From NCBI GenBank assembly GCA_902567855.1, contig CACFOQ010000004.1, forward strand, positions 1 to 64,000: DNA of 64,000 nt. The letters are read 5' to 3'. Shown here in pieces: positions 63,681-64,000 of the stretch. A model generated the notes under the pieces. That model saw only the letters and a program-made list of their open reading frames with translations, ran no database searches and had not been told where the DNA came from. The number at the start of each line of letters is the position of its first letter. The first letter of the stretch is position 1. Source of the DNA: an uncultured Alphaproteobacteria bacterium (GTDB taxonomy: Bacteria; Pseudomonadota; Alphaproteobacteria; HIMB59; GCA-002718135). The position numbers and the translations under genes were made by a program.

Positions 63681-64000
63681 ATGAGTAAATTATTTGAAGA
63701 AAATGCATATCTTAGAGAGTTTAAGGCAAAAATAATAAGTATAAATAGAGAAGAAAAAACAATTGAACTAGATAATACAGCTTTTTATGCAAGAAGTGGT
63801 GGTCAGCCAGGGGATATAGGAGAAATTATAGCAGAAAATCAAAATATAGAAGTTAAAGATACAATTAAAAAAGATAATAAAATAATTAATATCATTAATG
63901 AGGCAGAAAATTTAGATAAGGGTATTGAAATAATAGGAAAAATTGATTGGGAAAAACGATACAAACATATGAAAATGCACAGCGCATTACATTTAATGTG
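63681..64000 (+). CDS. AlaX-type alanyl-tRNA editing protein (N-terminal part)
   Basis: The gene runs off the window. The 106 visible residues begin MSKLFEENAYLREFKAKIIS, then 'IELDNTAFYARSGGQPGDIG' (about 30-49), the strand-turn of the AlaRS editing fold, and 'RYKHMKMHSALHLM' (about 93-106), where His-x-x-x-His is the zinc motif. AlaX proteins clear Ser or Gly mischarged onto tRNA-Ala. It lacks an aminoacylation domain so far, and starts directly rather than with AlaRS motifs. It is divergent from umuD. Confidence 0.85.
   Translation, partial: MSKLFEENAYLREFKAKIISINREEKTIELDNTAFYARSGGQPGDIGEIIAENQNIEVKDTIKKDNKIINIINEAENLDKGIEIIGKIDWEKRYKHMKMHSALHLM

Overview
The window is a strongly AT-rich, densely packed stretch of a bacterial chromosome. 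It looks like a streamlined marine alphaproteobacterium of the SAR11 or AEGEAN-169/HIMB59 kind. The evidence is a proteorhodopsin gene, the alphaproteobacterial gene order pcm-like/tolC/popZ/valS and argS/SPOR/scpAB/tatABC/serS/pcm, an SOS box of the alphaproteobacterial GTTC-N7-GTTC type, a phosphatidylcholine synthase, and SAM-II and tandem glycine riboswitches. The exact lineage is inferred from gene content only.

Layout. 1-8.7 kb: end of a 5-oxoprolinase operon (pxpB tail, pxpC), a GFA-type zinc protein, dhaKL divergent from uxuA, a bactofilin with a tiny downstream membrane peptide, an unrecognised 514-residue exported protein and a dimethylargininase-like enzyme. 8.7-10.8 kb: a small mobile-element remnant with a terminase-small-subunit-like HTH protein and a tyrosine recombinase, separated by a gene-free, palindrome-rich region; the recombinase promoter is overlapped by a perfect operator-like palindrome. 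10.9-14.8 kb: small membrane proteins, NTF2-like and ferredoxin-fold proteins, then a blue-type proteorhodopsin. 14.9-25.3 kb: YbaK-type deacylase, a split YeeE/YedE sulfur transporter, permeases, a sterol-desaturase-like enzyme, persulfide dioxygenase-rhodanese, 1-Cys peroxiredoxin, an Lrp regulator and metY behind a SAM-II-type riboswitch. 25.3-33.2 kb: class IV aminotransferase, sulfotransferase-like and hydratase genes, a frameshifted phyH-type dioxygenase, pcs, cysE-cysK, a MazG-like enzyme and the M50 protease RseP.

33.2-39.4 kb: gcvT-gcvH-gcvP under a tandem glycine riboswitch; homology places the gcvT start at a CTG codon inside the expression platform. Next to it is a gene-free stretch that reads as a complete small RNA gene on the minus strand: promoter, three hairpins and a terminator. 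39.4-54.8 kb: anmK, a threonine-dehydratase-like gene, a DjlA-like co-chaperone, csp, MATE, then the housekeeping block pcm-serS-tatCBA-scpBA-SPOR-argS-dgt and divergent erpA-xthA. nagZ and surE, often found in this block in relatives, are absent. 54.8-64 kb: ilvD, valS, a minimal PopZ-like protein, tolC, a divergent PIMT-like methyltransferase, tRNA-Cys, tRNA-Asn, umuDC with an SOS box, and the start of an AlaX-type editing protein.

Themes. Sulfur and cysteine/methionine metabolism recurs: YeeE pair, persulfide dioxygenase, metY, cysE and cysK. Control by RNA is prominent, with two riboswitches and one candidate new small RNA. Many intergenic spacers are only a few bases and neighbouring genes often overlap by 1-4 nt.
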